Positions 33,812 through 42,140 of a DNA stretch of 64,000 nt are shown here, in pieces. The position numbers and the translations under genes were made by a program. Position 1 is the first letter of the stretch. Every line of letters starts with the position of its first letter. The DNA comes from a virus: positions 1 through 64,000 of the IMG/VR virus record IMGVR_UViG_3300032954_000005; one strand, 5' to 3'. The notes under the pieces are model-generated. The model saw only the letters and a program-made list of their open reading frames with translations, was not told where the DNA came from and ran no database searches.

Positions 33812-35712
33812 GCGCGCCCAAGGTCACGATCGTCGACTTCGAGACGGAGCGGATTCAGCCGCGGCCGCACTATCCTCCTAAGCCCGTGGGCGTGGCGCTG
33901 CGCTACCCCGGGCGGCGGGCGAAGTACCTGGCGTGGGGGCACTCGTCGGGGAACAACACGACGCGCGACGCGGCCGTGCGCGAGCTGCGCGACGTGTGGC
34001 ACGGCGATCTTCTTTTTCAGCACGCGAAGTTCGACCTCGACGTGGCGGAGACCCACCTCGGGCTGCGCCCGCCGCCCTGGGACCGCGTTCACGATACGAA
34101 GTACCTTATCTTCTTCCGCGACCCGTACGCGCCGTCACTGTCGCTGAAGCCGAGCGCTGAGCGCCTCCTGGGCATCAAGCCCGAGGAGCGCGATCGCCTG
34201 CGGGAGTGGGTGCTCGGGCATGTGCCCGAGGCGCGCCGGAAGCCAACAGAGTGGGGCGCGTACATCGCGCGCGCCCCGGGGAACATCGTGGCGCCTTACG
34301 CGTGCCAGGATGTTGACGATACTGCAGCGCTGTTCGACCACCTGTGGCGTGAGGTGGTCGAGGGCTGGTCGATGCGTGAGGCGTACGACCGCGAGCGCCG
34401 GCTCATGCCGATCCTCCTTGAAAATGAGCGCGCGGGTGTGCGCGTCGACCTCGACGCGATGCGGCGCGACCTCGTCGTTTATAAGAAGGCGCTCGAGACG
34501 GCGGACGCGTGGCTACGTAAACGCTTAGGCCTACCAAGGGACGCAAACATCGACAGCGACCCGCTGATGGCGCAGGCGTTCGTCAACGCGCGGGTCGTTA
34601 CCGGCCTCAAGCGCACCGCGCCTACGAAGAAGTTTCCCGACGGGCAGCCGTCGGTGTCGGGAAAGAACCTCACGCCCGACATGTTCCTCGACCCGCAGGT
34701 GGCGTCGGCGTACGCATATCGCAATAAGCTGTCGACGTGCCTGGGGACGTTTCTTGAGCCCTGGATCGAGCTGGCGCAGGAGTCGGCTGGCGACCCGCGC
34801 ATACATACCTCGTGGAACCAGGTACGCGCGTCGGAGTCGGGTGGAAAGTCGTCGGAGGGCGCGCGCTCGGGCCGCATGTCGAACCAGCCCTCGCTGTCGA
34901 ACGTTCCCGTGGACTGGTCGAAGGCGAAGGGAGAGGGGTACGTCCACCCTGGGTTCCTCAAGGTTCCAAAGCTTCCGCTCATGCGCGTCTACTTCCTGCC
35001 CGACCCCGGGGAGCGGTGGGGAAAGCGCGACTACAACGGGCAGGAGCTGCGCATCCTCGCCCACTACGAGGACGGGCCGCTCCTCGCGCGTTATCAGGCG
35101 AACCCGCTCGTCGACATCCACCAGGAGGTGCGGGAGGGGTTCATTCAGTACGCGAACGTCGACCGCCCCAGAAAGTCGGTAAAAAACGCGAACTTCGCCG
35201 ACATCTACGGCGAGGGCATCGGCCAGCAGGCCACGACCCTGGGAATCAGCGTGGCGCAGATGCGTCTGCTGCGCCACATCAAGGACACGCAGCTCCTGCC
35301 CGGCGTGGCGTCGCTGCGCCACGAGCTGATGCGGATCTGGAAAACGGGCGGCGCGATTAGGACGCTGGGCGGGCGGGAGTACTACTGCGAGCCCGCGCGG
35401 TTCGTTAAAAAGCAGAACCGGGTGATGGACTTCGCGTACAAGGCGCTGAACTACCTCATCCAGCCCTCGGGGGCCGACATGATCAAGCAGTCGATCATCG
35501 ACTATCATGAGCACCCGAAGAGAGAAGCGCGGTGGCTGCTCTCGGTCCACGACGAGAACGACGCGTCGATGCCGCGGTCGAAGGCTGGGCACCGGGAGCA
35601 GCAGCGCGTCCTTGCCGAGGCGATGGAGGGCGCGTTTAAGCTCGACCTGAAGATTATTACGGACGGCGAGAGCGGGCCCAACTGGGCCAAGCTCGAAAAG
35701 TGGGAGGACTAG
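33808..35712 (+). CDS. DNA polymerase, family A with 3'-5' exonuclease domain
   Basis: 634 aa. The exonuclease domain (1-200) has motif I VDFETE (D10, E12), motif II LLFQHAKFDLDV and motif III PYACQDVDDT. The polymerase domain has motif A KRDYNGQELRIL, motif B RKSVKNANFADIYGEG and motif C LLSVHDEN. There is no 5'-3' exonuclease domain, as in many phage replicases. The residue matching E. coli Pol I Phe762 is Phe, which normally excludes dideoxynucleotides. It should replicate the phage genome together with the primase-helicase and SSB-like protein. Confidence 0.95.
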   Translation: MSAPKVTIVDFETERIQPRPHYPPKPVGVALRYPGRRAKYLAWGHSSGNNTTRDAAVRELRDVWHGDLLFQHAKFDLDVAETHLGLRPPPWDRVHDTKYLIFFRDPYAPSLSLKPSAERLLGIKPEERDRLREWVLGHVPEARRKPTEWGAYIARAPGNIVAPYACQDVDDTAALFDHLWREVVEGWSMREAYDRERRLMPILLENERAGVRVDLDAMRRDLVVYKKALETADAWLRKRLGLPRDANIDSDPLMAQAFVNARVVTGLKRTAPTKKFPDGQPSVSGKNLTPDMFLDPQVASAYAYRNKLSTCLGTFLEPWIELAQESAGDPRIHTSWNQVRASESGGKSSEGARSGRMSNQPSLSNVPVDWSKAKGEGYVHPGFLKVPKLPLMRVYFLPDPGERWGKRDYNGQELRILAHYEDGPLLARYQANPLVDIHQEVREGFIQYANVDRPRKSVKNANFADIYGEGIGQQATTLGISVAQMRLLRHIKDTQLLPGVASLRHELMRIWKTGGAIRTLGGREYYCEPARFVKKQNRVMDFAYKALNYLIQPSGADMIKQSIIDYHEHPKREARWLLSVHDENDASMPRSKAGHREQQRVLAEAMEGAFKLDLKIITDGESGPNWAKLEKWED

Positions 35713-35713
35713 A

Positions 35714-35878
35714 GTGAAGCACAAGGGCTGCGGCGGCGAGGTGATTTTCGATGCTGATGAGGTATTTTTCAAAGGATACCGCTTTACTGGAGAAGAGGCA
35801 AAGCAGTTCGGCGCGTTCGTTTCGGCGACTGTTTGCCTGAGATGCAAGCAAGAGGTTATCGGCGACCGCGATGATTGA
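35714..35878 (+). CDS. Small zinc-ribbon-like protein (54 aa)
   Basis: From a GTG two bases after the polymerase stop. It has a lone CGGEVIF at the start and CLRCKQEVIG near the end, an arrangement typical of short zinc ribbons. A further 21-codon frame (35871-35936) overlaps its end. Confidence 0.45.
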   Translation: MKHKGCGGEVIFDADEVFFKGYRFTGEEAKQFGAFVSATVCLRCKQEVIGDRDD

Positions 35879-35922
35879 CCTGGGAGAGAACGAATTTATG
35901 TACAATGAGACGAAGGAGAAGA

Positions 35923-36627
35923 ATGCCAACCCCTAAGCTGGTGACGATTACGGCGTGGTCGTACTCGCGCTACAACGACTACGTAAAGTGCCCGGCGCTC
36001 GCGAAGTACAAGCATGTGCTGCGCATCCCCGAGCCCTCTAACCATGCCATGGAGCGTGGCGGCGTGATCGATCAGCTCGCGGCGGACTACGCGCTGAAGA
36101 AGTTGCCCGCAGCGCCCGTGCCCGCGGAGCTCGCGCGGTTCGCGGAGGAGTTCAAGCTGCTGCGCCGGGAGAAGTCGCTCGTGGCGCAGGCGGAGTGGGC
36201 GTTCACCGCGACGTTCGACCCCTGCGGGTGGAAGGACTGGGGGCGCGCCTGGGTCAGGATCAAGACGGACCTCCACTACCTGACGGGCAGGGGGAAGGCG
36301 TGCGTCGTCATCGACGTCAAGACTGGGCGCGAGTACCCGGAGCACAAGAAGCAGCTGTCCCTCTACGCCCTGGGGGCGTTCCTCACGTACCCGAACGTCG
36401 AGCGGGTAACGGTGGCCGATTGGTACGTTGACCAGGGAACGATCGGGGGGCCGGAGGCGTGGGAGTGCAATCAGCTCGACGCGCTGAAGCTGGAGTGGAT
36501 CAAGGCGACGAAGCGCCTCCTCAGTGACACGGCGTTCGCACCCACGCCCGGCCCGCAGTGCAAGTGGTGCTTCTTCCGGAGGAGCAACGCGGCGGCGGGC
36601 GGCGGGCAGTGCAAGTTTGACGGCTAA
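35923..36627 (+). CDS. Cas4/RecB-like PD-(D/E)XK nuclease with probable Fe-S cluster
   Basis: 234 aa from the ATG at 35923 (AAGGAG upstream). SRYNDYVKCPALAKYKH with Cys23 opens the fold; the nuclease core has D116 (RIKTDLHYL) and D131/K133 (VVIDVKTGR), then QLSLYAL (motif QxxxY). At the end Cys213, Cys216 and Cys230 (CKWC...C) with Cys23 fit the four-Cys Fe-S site of Cas4-type exonucleases. In phages these proteins serve in recombination and replication; there is no CRISPR array here. Confidence 0.8.
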   Translation: MPTPKLVTITAWSYSRYNDYVKCPALAKYKHVLRIPEPSNHAMERGGVIDQLAADYALKKLPAAPVPAELARFAEEFKLLRREKSLVAQAEWAFTATFDPCGWKDWGRAWVRIKTDLHYLTGRGKACVVIDVKTGREYPEHKKQLSLYALGAFLTYPNVERVTVADWYVDQGTIGGPEAWECNQLDALKLEWIKATKRLLSDTAFAPTPGPQCKWCFFRRSNAAAGGGQCKFDG

Positions 36628-36640
36628 GGAGGGTATGACG

Positions 36641-36964
36641 ATGCGTTGCTTCTACTGTGGCACCGTGCTGACGACGGCCCCCGCGGCGCGCAGTCCGCGC
36701 CGGGCAAGTGTAGATCACCTTACGCCGTTGAGCCGGGGCGGGCGCGATAAGCGCAACAACAAGGTGCGGGCGTGCCAGGCGTGCAACCGCGACAAGGGTC
36801 CGCTGACGCTCGAGGAGTACCGCGTAATTAAGTTGTTTCGCGCGGGCAAGCTTAACACTAATAGCTTGGACAGTCTTCAACTTGTAGATCGCCCCTGTTA
36901 TGAGTTTTGGGGCGAGCGGCAGCTTCGTGAGCGGAAGGAAAAAAACGCTGAATGCGATTCATAA
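36641..36964 (+). CDS. HNH endonuclease
   Basis: 107 aa from the ATG at 36641, well spaced from AAGGAGGG; an ATG at 36635 is too close. CFYCG, VDHLTPLSRGGRDKRNNKVRACQACNRDKG are the standard zinc-bound HNH motif (DH...N...CxxC). A long acidic-to-basic tail follows. It may be a homing enzyme or part of the recombination set, as the neighbours are also nucleases. Confidence 0.85.
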   Translation: MRCFYCGTVLTTAPAARSPRRASVDHLTPLSRGGRDKRNNKVRACQACNRDKGPLTLEEYRVIKLFRAGKLNTNSLDSLQLVDRPCYEFWGERQLRERKEKNAECDS

Positions 36965-37278
36965 TGAAGCGAGAGTCGGCGATCGAGCAGAACATCGTCA
37001 GCTACTCCCTGGAGAGGTACCGCGTGGGGTCGATCAAGCTCAACGTGATGTCGAACGCTGGTTACCCCGACCGCCTCTTCCTGTTCCCCAGGCGCCCGAC
37101 GTGGCTGGAGATCAAGAAGCCCGGGGAGGAGCCGACGCCCCTCCAGTACACGCGCCTCCAGGAGCTTGAACAGCTGGGCTACACGGCGGCGTGGGTCGAC
37201 AACGAGGCGGATGGGCGCGCGTTCGTCGATCGCTGCGCGACGTTGGCGTTACGCAAGAGGAAAGATGCTAAACGATAA
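36964..37278 (+). CDS. VRR-NUC domain nuclease
   Basis: 104 aa from the ATG at 36964 (TAATG overlap); 36952 is an alternative start. It contains GYPDRLFLF and WLEIKKPGEEPTPLQYTRLQELEQLGY, the VRR_NUC fold of stand-alone phage enzymes, with acidic D near 30 and E-x-K as metal ligands. VRR-NUC genes next to SNF2-like helicases are a known phage pair, thought to process branched DNA. Confidence 0.85.
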   Translation: MKRESAIEQNIVSYSLERYRVGSIKLNVMSNAGYPDRLFLFPRRPTWLEIKKPGEEPTPLQYTRLQELEQLGYTAAWVDNEADGRAFVDRCATLALRKRKDAKR

Positions 37279-38755
37279 CGGAGCAATTACGCCGCAGGAG
37301 TGGAGGCCGGAGCCCTACCAGGTGCACGGCGTGGAGTTCTTGGTCGGGCAGGGCGCCGCGGGCCTCTTCTTCCCGCCCGGCATGCGAAAGACGTCGGTCG
37401 TGCTCAAGGCCCTGAAGACGCTGCGCGACGCCGAGCAGGTCGGGTCGGCGCTGGTGGTCGCGCCGCGCCGCCCCTGCCACCTCGTGTGGCCGCGTGAGAT
37501 CCAGAAGTGGCGTGAGTTCAACGACCTCACGTACGTCGTCCTTCATGGCCTGACCGAGAAGCAGCGCGGGCGCGCGCTCGAGGAGAAGGAGAGAAAAGAT
37601 TTATACATCATCAATCCGGACGGGCTCCCCTGGCTCCTCAAGGACAAGCTGCGGCTCCGCCGGCTGGGGATCGACGTGCTAATTGTGGATGAAAGTAGTA
37701 AGTTTAAGCACGCGAACACGCAGCGCTTCAAGCTGGTGAAGCCGTTCCTTCCGCAGTTCAAGCGGCGCTACATCATGACGGGAACGCCCAACCCGAACGG
37801 GTACCTCGACCTTTTCGGGCAGATCTACCTCCTCGACCTGGGGGCGGCGCTGAGCCCGTACTACTCGCACTACCGCAACACCTACTTCTACTCGGTCGAC
37901 AAGTTCGGCTGGAAGTGGAACCTGATGCCCGGCGCTGACCAGCTGATCCAGAGGCAGATCAAGCCGCTGATCCTCTGCCTCGACGACAAGGACTACATCA
38001 AGCTTCCGCGGTTCGTCGGGACGGCGGGCGACGCGACGGAGCACCAGATTCGGGTGGAGCTCCCGCCCGACGCGCGTAGAATCTACGACCAGCTCGAGGA
38101 AGACATGATCGCGCGCGTGGGGGGCGAGACCGTGCTGGCGGTGAACGCGGGTGTCGTCACCCAGAAGTGCGCGCAGGTGGCGAATGGTGGCATCTACTAC
38201 GATGAGGCGCCGGGGGCGGACCTGCGCGAGCGCGCGCCGCGCCGGACGGTGCAGCTGCACGACGCGAAGACCGAGGCGCTTCAGGAGCTGATCGACGAGC
38301 TGAACGGCGCGAGTCTTCTCGTGCTGTACGACTATCATCACGACCTGGAGCGGCTAGCAGCCGCGTTCTTTCCCAGGGTACCATTGAAGGACGTTCCCTA
38401 CATCGGCGGGCAGGTGACTGACCGGCGCACCGCCGAGCTGTGCGACCGCTGGAACGCGAACCAGCTCCCGCTTCTTCTCGGTCACCCCGCGGCGATGGGG
38501 CACGGGCTGAATCTCCAGGACGGCGGGCAGCACATCTGCTGGTACTCGATCCCGTGGGACCTCGAGCTGTACGATCAGACGAACCGCCGCGTCAGGCGTA
38601 GCGGGTCACGCCACGCGCGGGTGTTCGTTCACCACCTGGTGGCGGAGGCGACGGTGGACGTGGCGAAGATGGCGGCGCTGCGCCGCAAGGATAAGACCCA
38701 GCGCGGGCTCCTTGACGCGCTGCGGGAGTACATTGGCAAGAAGAAAGGACGATGA
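37265..38755 (+). CDS. SNF2-like superfamily 2 helicase
   Basis: 496 aa from the ATG at 37265. Motif I is degenerate (PPGMRKTSVVL, 37-47), motif II is VDESSKF (142-146), motif III MTGTPNPNG, and the second half has GHPAAMGHGLNLQDGG and motif VI NRRVRRSGSRH. This is the SNF2/RapA-like layout of phage helicases. Genes upstream are VRR-NUC and HNH nucleases, so it likely acts with them on DNA repair or recombination intermediates. The lack of GKS-type glycines in motif I (Met-Arg in place of Gly/Ser) is common in this branch. Confidence 0.8.
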   Translation: MLNDNGAITPQEWRPEPYQVHGVEFLVGQGAAGLFFPPGMRKTSVVLKALKTLRDAEQVGSALVVAPRRPCHLVWPREIQKWREFNDLTYVVLHGLTEKQRGRALEEKERKDLYIINPDGLPWLLKDKLRLRRLGIDVLIVDESSKFKHANTQRFKLVKPFLPQFKRRYIMTGTPNPNGYLDLFGQIYLLDLGAALSPYYSHYRNTYFYSVDKFGWKWNLMPGADQLIQRQIKPLILCLDDKDYIKLPRFVGTAGDATEHQIRVELPPDARRIYDQLEEDMIARVGGETVLAVNAGVVTQKCAQVANGGIYYDEAPGADLRERAPRRTVQLHDAKTEALQELIDELNGASLLVLYDYHHDLERLAAAFFPRVPLKDVPYIGGQVTDRRTAELCDRWNANQLPLLLGHPAAMGHGLNLQDGGQHICWYSIPWDLELYDQTNRRVRRSGSRHARVFVHHLVAEATVDVAKMAALRRKDKTQRGLLDALREYIGKKKGR

Positions 38756-39111
38756 CGATGTCGGGTTTCGTGGTAGTAAAACTGCGGTGGCCCAGGTCGG
38801 TGCCGCTTGACCAGATTAGCGAGAAGTTCCTGCAGGGCATGCTCGACCGCATGGCGATGGGGTTCCACACCTATGGTCATGTTATGCGTGACGAGAATGT
38901 GCCCGACGCACTGGCGTCCCTCGACGTGCGGCTGAAGAAGTACCGCGTCACCGGGAACACTGAGTTCCTGATGGACTGCGCGAACTTCTGCATGATGGAG
39001 TTTATGCGCCCGTCGGTCGAGGACGCGTACTTCGAGCCGACAACGAAGCGGGAGAGTCCGGGCGCGGTTCTCCTCGACAAGCGGCGGGTGAAAGGCAAGG
39101 AGGACTACTAA
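38752..39111 (+). CDS. Conserved phage hypothetical protein
   Basis: 119 aa, ATGA-coupled to the helicase. It includes DQISEKFLQGMLDRMAMGFHTY and VTGNTEFLMDCANFCMMEFMRP, a pattern I associate with phage proteins about MazG or dUTPase-like helices, but I cannot name it. Could be a nucleotide-pool protein. Confidence 0.5.
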   Translation: MTMSGFVVVKLRWPRSVPLDQISEKFLQGMLDRMAMGFHTYGHVMRDENVPDALASLDVRLKKYRVTGNTEFLMDCANFCMMEFMRPSVEDAYFEPTTKRESPGAVLLDKRRVKGKEDY

Positions 39112-39248
39112 TGAAGATCGTACGGCCGTACATGCGAATGCTGACGACGGGCGACGTCTTATTCGTCAGGCACCGTCTTGCGTCGTACACCCAGGAGGAC
39201 ATCGAACCTGAGGGGCGCCAGATCGACAACCTAAGGAGGGCGCGATGA
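39111..39248 (+). CDS. Small protein (45 aa)
   Basis: Frame from the ATG at 39111 directly after the upstream TAA (TAATG), stop overlapping the next ATG (TGATG). Basic ends, no motif. Confidence 0.4.
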   Translation: MKIVRPYMRMLTTGDVLFVRHRLASYTQEDIEPEGRQIDNLRRAR

Positions 39249-40009
39249 GGATTGGAATTATCGGAAACGGGGTTCTCGGGTCCACGCTTCACAGGTGGTT
39301 CCGTGAAAAATTTGTTGACGTTGCAGTCTACGACGCGAACCCTGAGCGGTCGCTGAATACGTTCGACGAGGTGGCGGCGGCCGACTGGGCGTTTATCTGC
39401 ATCAACATCCTCGACAACTGCGCTTCGTTGGAGTCACGTTGGTCGCTGCTTAACTTGACGCGTGAGCTTTCGAGGGTGAAGACGATCGTTGTGCGCACGA
39501 CGGTCGTTCCGGGAACAACCGACTTTCTTCGCACGCGGACGGGGTTGACGATCCTGTTTTGGCCCGAGTTCCTGGTCGAGCGCGCGCCGTGGCGGTCGTT
39601 CTCCGAGCCTGCGCTTCAGGTCGTCGGCGCGGCGCGGGAGGACCTTGCAGTCGCCTATACGCTGCAGCGGATGGCGCCCGCCGCGAGCTGCTGCGCGCGC
39701 GTCGTTACGCCGCGCCAGGCGGAGATTCTAAAGCACGCGCTCAACGCGTGGCTCGCGACAAAGGTGAGCTTCTTTAACCAGCTCTACGACTACTTCGGCG
39801 ACGACCTTGGGCCGGTGGTCGAGGCTCTGCGGCATGAGCCGCGCGTGGGCGCGACGCACATGGACCAATATCAGGACGGCTACCGCGGCTGGGGCGGCAA
39901 GTGCTTCACGAAGGACGTTCCTGCGCTCGCCGCGCTCACAAAGGGAACGATCCTCGATGCGGTCGTAAAGTATAACGACGCGCTGATAAGGAAGGGAGAG
40001 AAGGGATGA
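39245..40009 (+). CDS. Short UDP-glucose/GDP-mannose dehydrogenase-like enzyme
   Basis: 254 aa. NAD site GIIGNGVLGSTL at 3-14, VVRTTVVPGTT and WPEFLVERAP (family NPEFLrEG-like), then KHALNAWLATKVSFFNQL and GWGGKCFTKDVPAL with the position of the catalytic Cys retained. The third domain of the usual 430-aa enzymes is missing. The full-length family oxidises UDP-glucose to UDP-glucuronate or GDP-mannose to GDP-mannuronate. Its downstream neighbour is a glycosyltransferase-like protein, so it may make a sugar donor for DNA or surface modification. Confidence 0.8.
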   Translation: MRIGIIGNGVLGSTLHRWFREKFVDVAVYDANPERSLNTFDEVAAADWAFICINILDNCASLESRWSLLNLTRELSRVKTIVVRTTVVPGTTDFLRTRTGLTILFWPEFLVERAPWRSFSEPALQVVGAAREDLAVAYTLQRMAPAASCCARVVTPRQAEILKHALNAWLATKVSFFNQLYDYFGDDLGPVVEALRHEPRVGATHMDQYQDGYRGWGGKCFTKDVPALAALTKGTILDAVVKYNDALIRKGEKG

Positions 40010-41040
40010 GGATACTCCTAACGGGCTTCAACGCCCGCTCGACGGGCTCCAAGCTTCTGCGGATGACGTACGTATCGACCTCGGGCGCGCTCCTCCGCGG
40101 CCTCAGCGACCTCGGGCACGAGGTCGACATGCGCCCTCCCGTGTTCGGGGAAGACCTGTCGGCGTACGACCTCGCGCTCATCGCGCTCGCCCTCCTGGGG
40201 GCGCGCGGGACGTACCACCACGAGAAGTGCGCATGGGTCTTAAAGGCGATGGCGGACCGCTGCGTCCTCTACTTCGACGACTGGTCGACGTACCTCCTCG
40301 CCTACGACATGGACTACCGCCTCAACGTGATCCGCGACAAGTACCTCAGGTGGCGCGGCTGGGAGAACCTCCCGAGGAACGTGCGCACGACGCTCGTCGA
40401 GGAGATGAACCGTATCATCTCTCCCTCCTGCCCGTGGCCGCTCCTTCTTCCGACGTTCGCGTGGGGCGACCACTCCCTGATCACAACAGCGCGCCCCGGG
40501 TTCGCGCTTCACCCGTCGCGGGTGTACACGCTCGACCCGACCTACCTCGCAGAGCTTCCCCCGGTTCCCGTTCCCGCTCCCGCGGCGCGGCGCGAGCACG
40601 CGTGGGTGCACGCGACCCTCCAGGACAACGACCGCTGGCTCGAACGCCAACAGTGCGGGTGGCCCGTGAAGCGCTTCGGGAACGTTCGCCTCGGTGACCC
40701 GTGCGTGGACGAAGAGATGGTCGTCAACGAGTACGCGCGCGCGTGGGGCATAACCTGCCCAGAGTATAAGATCTCCGGCTCCGGCTGGTGGCGCATGCGT
40801 TACCACTACGCGGCCGCACTGGGGTGTGTGATGCTGACGACGGGGGCCGACGCTCGAGCGCTGGGCGAGGCGTTTCAGTTCACCGCGCGTGACTACGAGG
40901 CGATGGCTCTGAAAAGGCTGCGGGAGGTCGCGCAAGCGCAGGGCGATCGCGTACGCGAAACGATGGACACGCGCAGGCAGGCGCTCGCGAAGCTCGCGCG
41001 CATGGTCGACGATAACGCACGGAAAAGGAGATCACGTTGA
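40006..41040 (+). CDS. Glycosyltransferase-like protein (GT-B type)
   Basis: 344 aa, ATGA-coupled. The N-terminal Rossmann-like half (RILLTGFNARSTGSKLLRMTY; LLRGLSDLGHEVDMRPP; YDLALIALALLG) and the C-terminal part (ISGSGWWRMRYHYAAALGCVMLTTG, then ALGEAFQFTARDYEAMALKRL) follow the GT-B plan. This ending is typical of glycosyltransferases where donor binding glutamate or Asp lies in the last third. Between a UDP-sugar dehydrogenase-like gene and a C5-methyltransferase it is a good candidate for a DNA base glycosyltransferase, though no family hit is proven. Confidence 0.6.
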   Translation: MRILLTGFNARSTGSKLLRMTYVSTSGALLRGLSDLGHEVDMRPPVFGEDLSAYDLALIALALLGARGTYHHEKCAWVLKAMADRCVLYFDDWSTYLLAYDMDYRLNVIRDKYLRWRGWENLPRNVRTTLVEEMNRIISPSCPWPLLLPTFAWGDHSLITTARPGFALHPSRVYTLDPTYLAELPPVPVPAPAARREHAWVHATLQDNDRWLERQQCGWPVKRFGNVRLGDPCVDEEMVVNEYARAWGITCPEYKISGSGWWRMRYHYAAALGCVMLTTGADARALGEAFQFTARDYEAMALKRLREVAQAQGDRVRETMDTRRQALAKLARMVDDNARKRRSR

Positions 41041-42140
41041 AGCCCGTACTTTTAATCAACAGCTACGCCGGGTCGCTGAACATTGCGGCCCACGCCGTCG
41101 GGGCGAAGATCGTCGGCTCCTACGAGGACTGCGGGTTCGGGCTCAGCGCGCAACAGCTCAACTATCCGGGCCTCGACTACCGCGCGACGACCGCCGACTG
41201 GCCGCGGCGTCCTGACCTCGCGGGTTGCGTTGTGATCGCGCACCCGCCCTGCGCAGCGTTCTCCGTAATAAATAGTTCATACGGTAAAGATATTCGTGGA
41301 GTTAAAGCTAATAGCTTTCAGCCGCACAAGGTCGTGATGCGGTACGCGCTCGGCGCGGGTTGTGATGGGCTGGCGATCGAGTCGGTGCCGGGTGTGCTGC
41401 GCGCCGCGTCCGTGTACCTCGATTACGCGCGCCGCTACCGGTACAATGCGTTCTTCGTGAAGCTGAACTCCGTGACGTTCGGTTGTCCTCAGTGGCGCCC
41501 GCGTGTCTGGATTCTCTTCAGCCGCGAGCCCGCGCTCGCCGTGGAGTACACGCCGAACGTTCAGCCGCTGTCAACCGTCATGCGCGTGAAGGGGACGCCC
41601 GACTTTAACACGATCTTTTACCAGAAGACGATCGCCGCCTTGGCGAAGATCACGCGCGTGTCGGAGAACGAGGCCTACGAGACGCTCTACTCGGGCGAGC
41701 GCATCGCTACCGTTCGCAAAATTGTTCAAGATACATACGGAGAAAAAATACATGAGCGTTGGCTTCAAGCGTGCGGAAGTTTTTTCGACATGCATTATCC
41801 GCGCGTTGTAAGCTCAGAACGTTGGGCGACGACGATCCTGCACAGCACGTTCTTCGTCTGTCACGGGCGCCCGCTCTTCGTCGAGGAGTACGAGGGAATC
41901 ATGGGGTTCCCGCGCGATTGGCGGTGGCCCGACAAGCTGCGGCGCAGCTACAAGCTTTACCTCTCAAAGGGCGTCTGCCCGCCCGTCGCGGCGTGGGTGC
42001 TGCGCGCTTTGGGCGAGGAACCCGCGCACCCGAACCTGCAGCTGCTTCCACGGCAGCTGTGCGACATCACCGTTACCCAGAAAGAGGCCGTCGAGCTTCT
42101 TACGCAGCAGCGAAGGAGAAAAAATGCGGGCGTTAAATAG
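41037..42140 (+). CDS. DNA cytosine-C5 methyltransferase-like protein
   Basis: 367 aa. Motif I LLINSYAGSLNIAAHAVG, catalytic motif IV AHPPCAAFS with Cys72, motif VI AIESVPG (Glu114, usually ENV), motif VIII PQWRPRVWI, and motif X YKLYLSKGVCPPVAAWVL are all recognisable, so the fold and key residues are intact. Motifs are somewhat divergent from bacterial Dcm/HaeIII types. It could methylate phage DNA against host restriction, but see the cytosine-modification finding: C5 may already be modified here. Confidence 0.85.
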   Translation: MKPVLLINSYAGSLNIAAHAVGAKIVGSYEDCGFGLSAQQLNYPGLDYRATTADWPRRPDLAGCVVIAHPPCAAFSVINSSYGKDIRGVKANSFQPHKVVMRYALGAGCDGLAIESVPGVLRAASVYLDYARRYRYNAFFVKLNSVTFGCPQWRPRVWILFSREPALAVEYTPNVQPLSTVMRVKGTPDFNTIFYQKTIAALAKITRVSENEAYETLYSGERIATVRKIVQDTYGEKIHERWLQACGSFFDMHYPRVVSSERWATTILHSTFFVCHGRPLFVEEYEGIMGFPRDWRWPDKLRRSYKLYLSKGVCPPVAAWVLRALGEEPAHPNLQLLPRQLCDITVTQKEAVELLTQQRRRKNAGVK

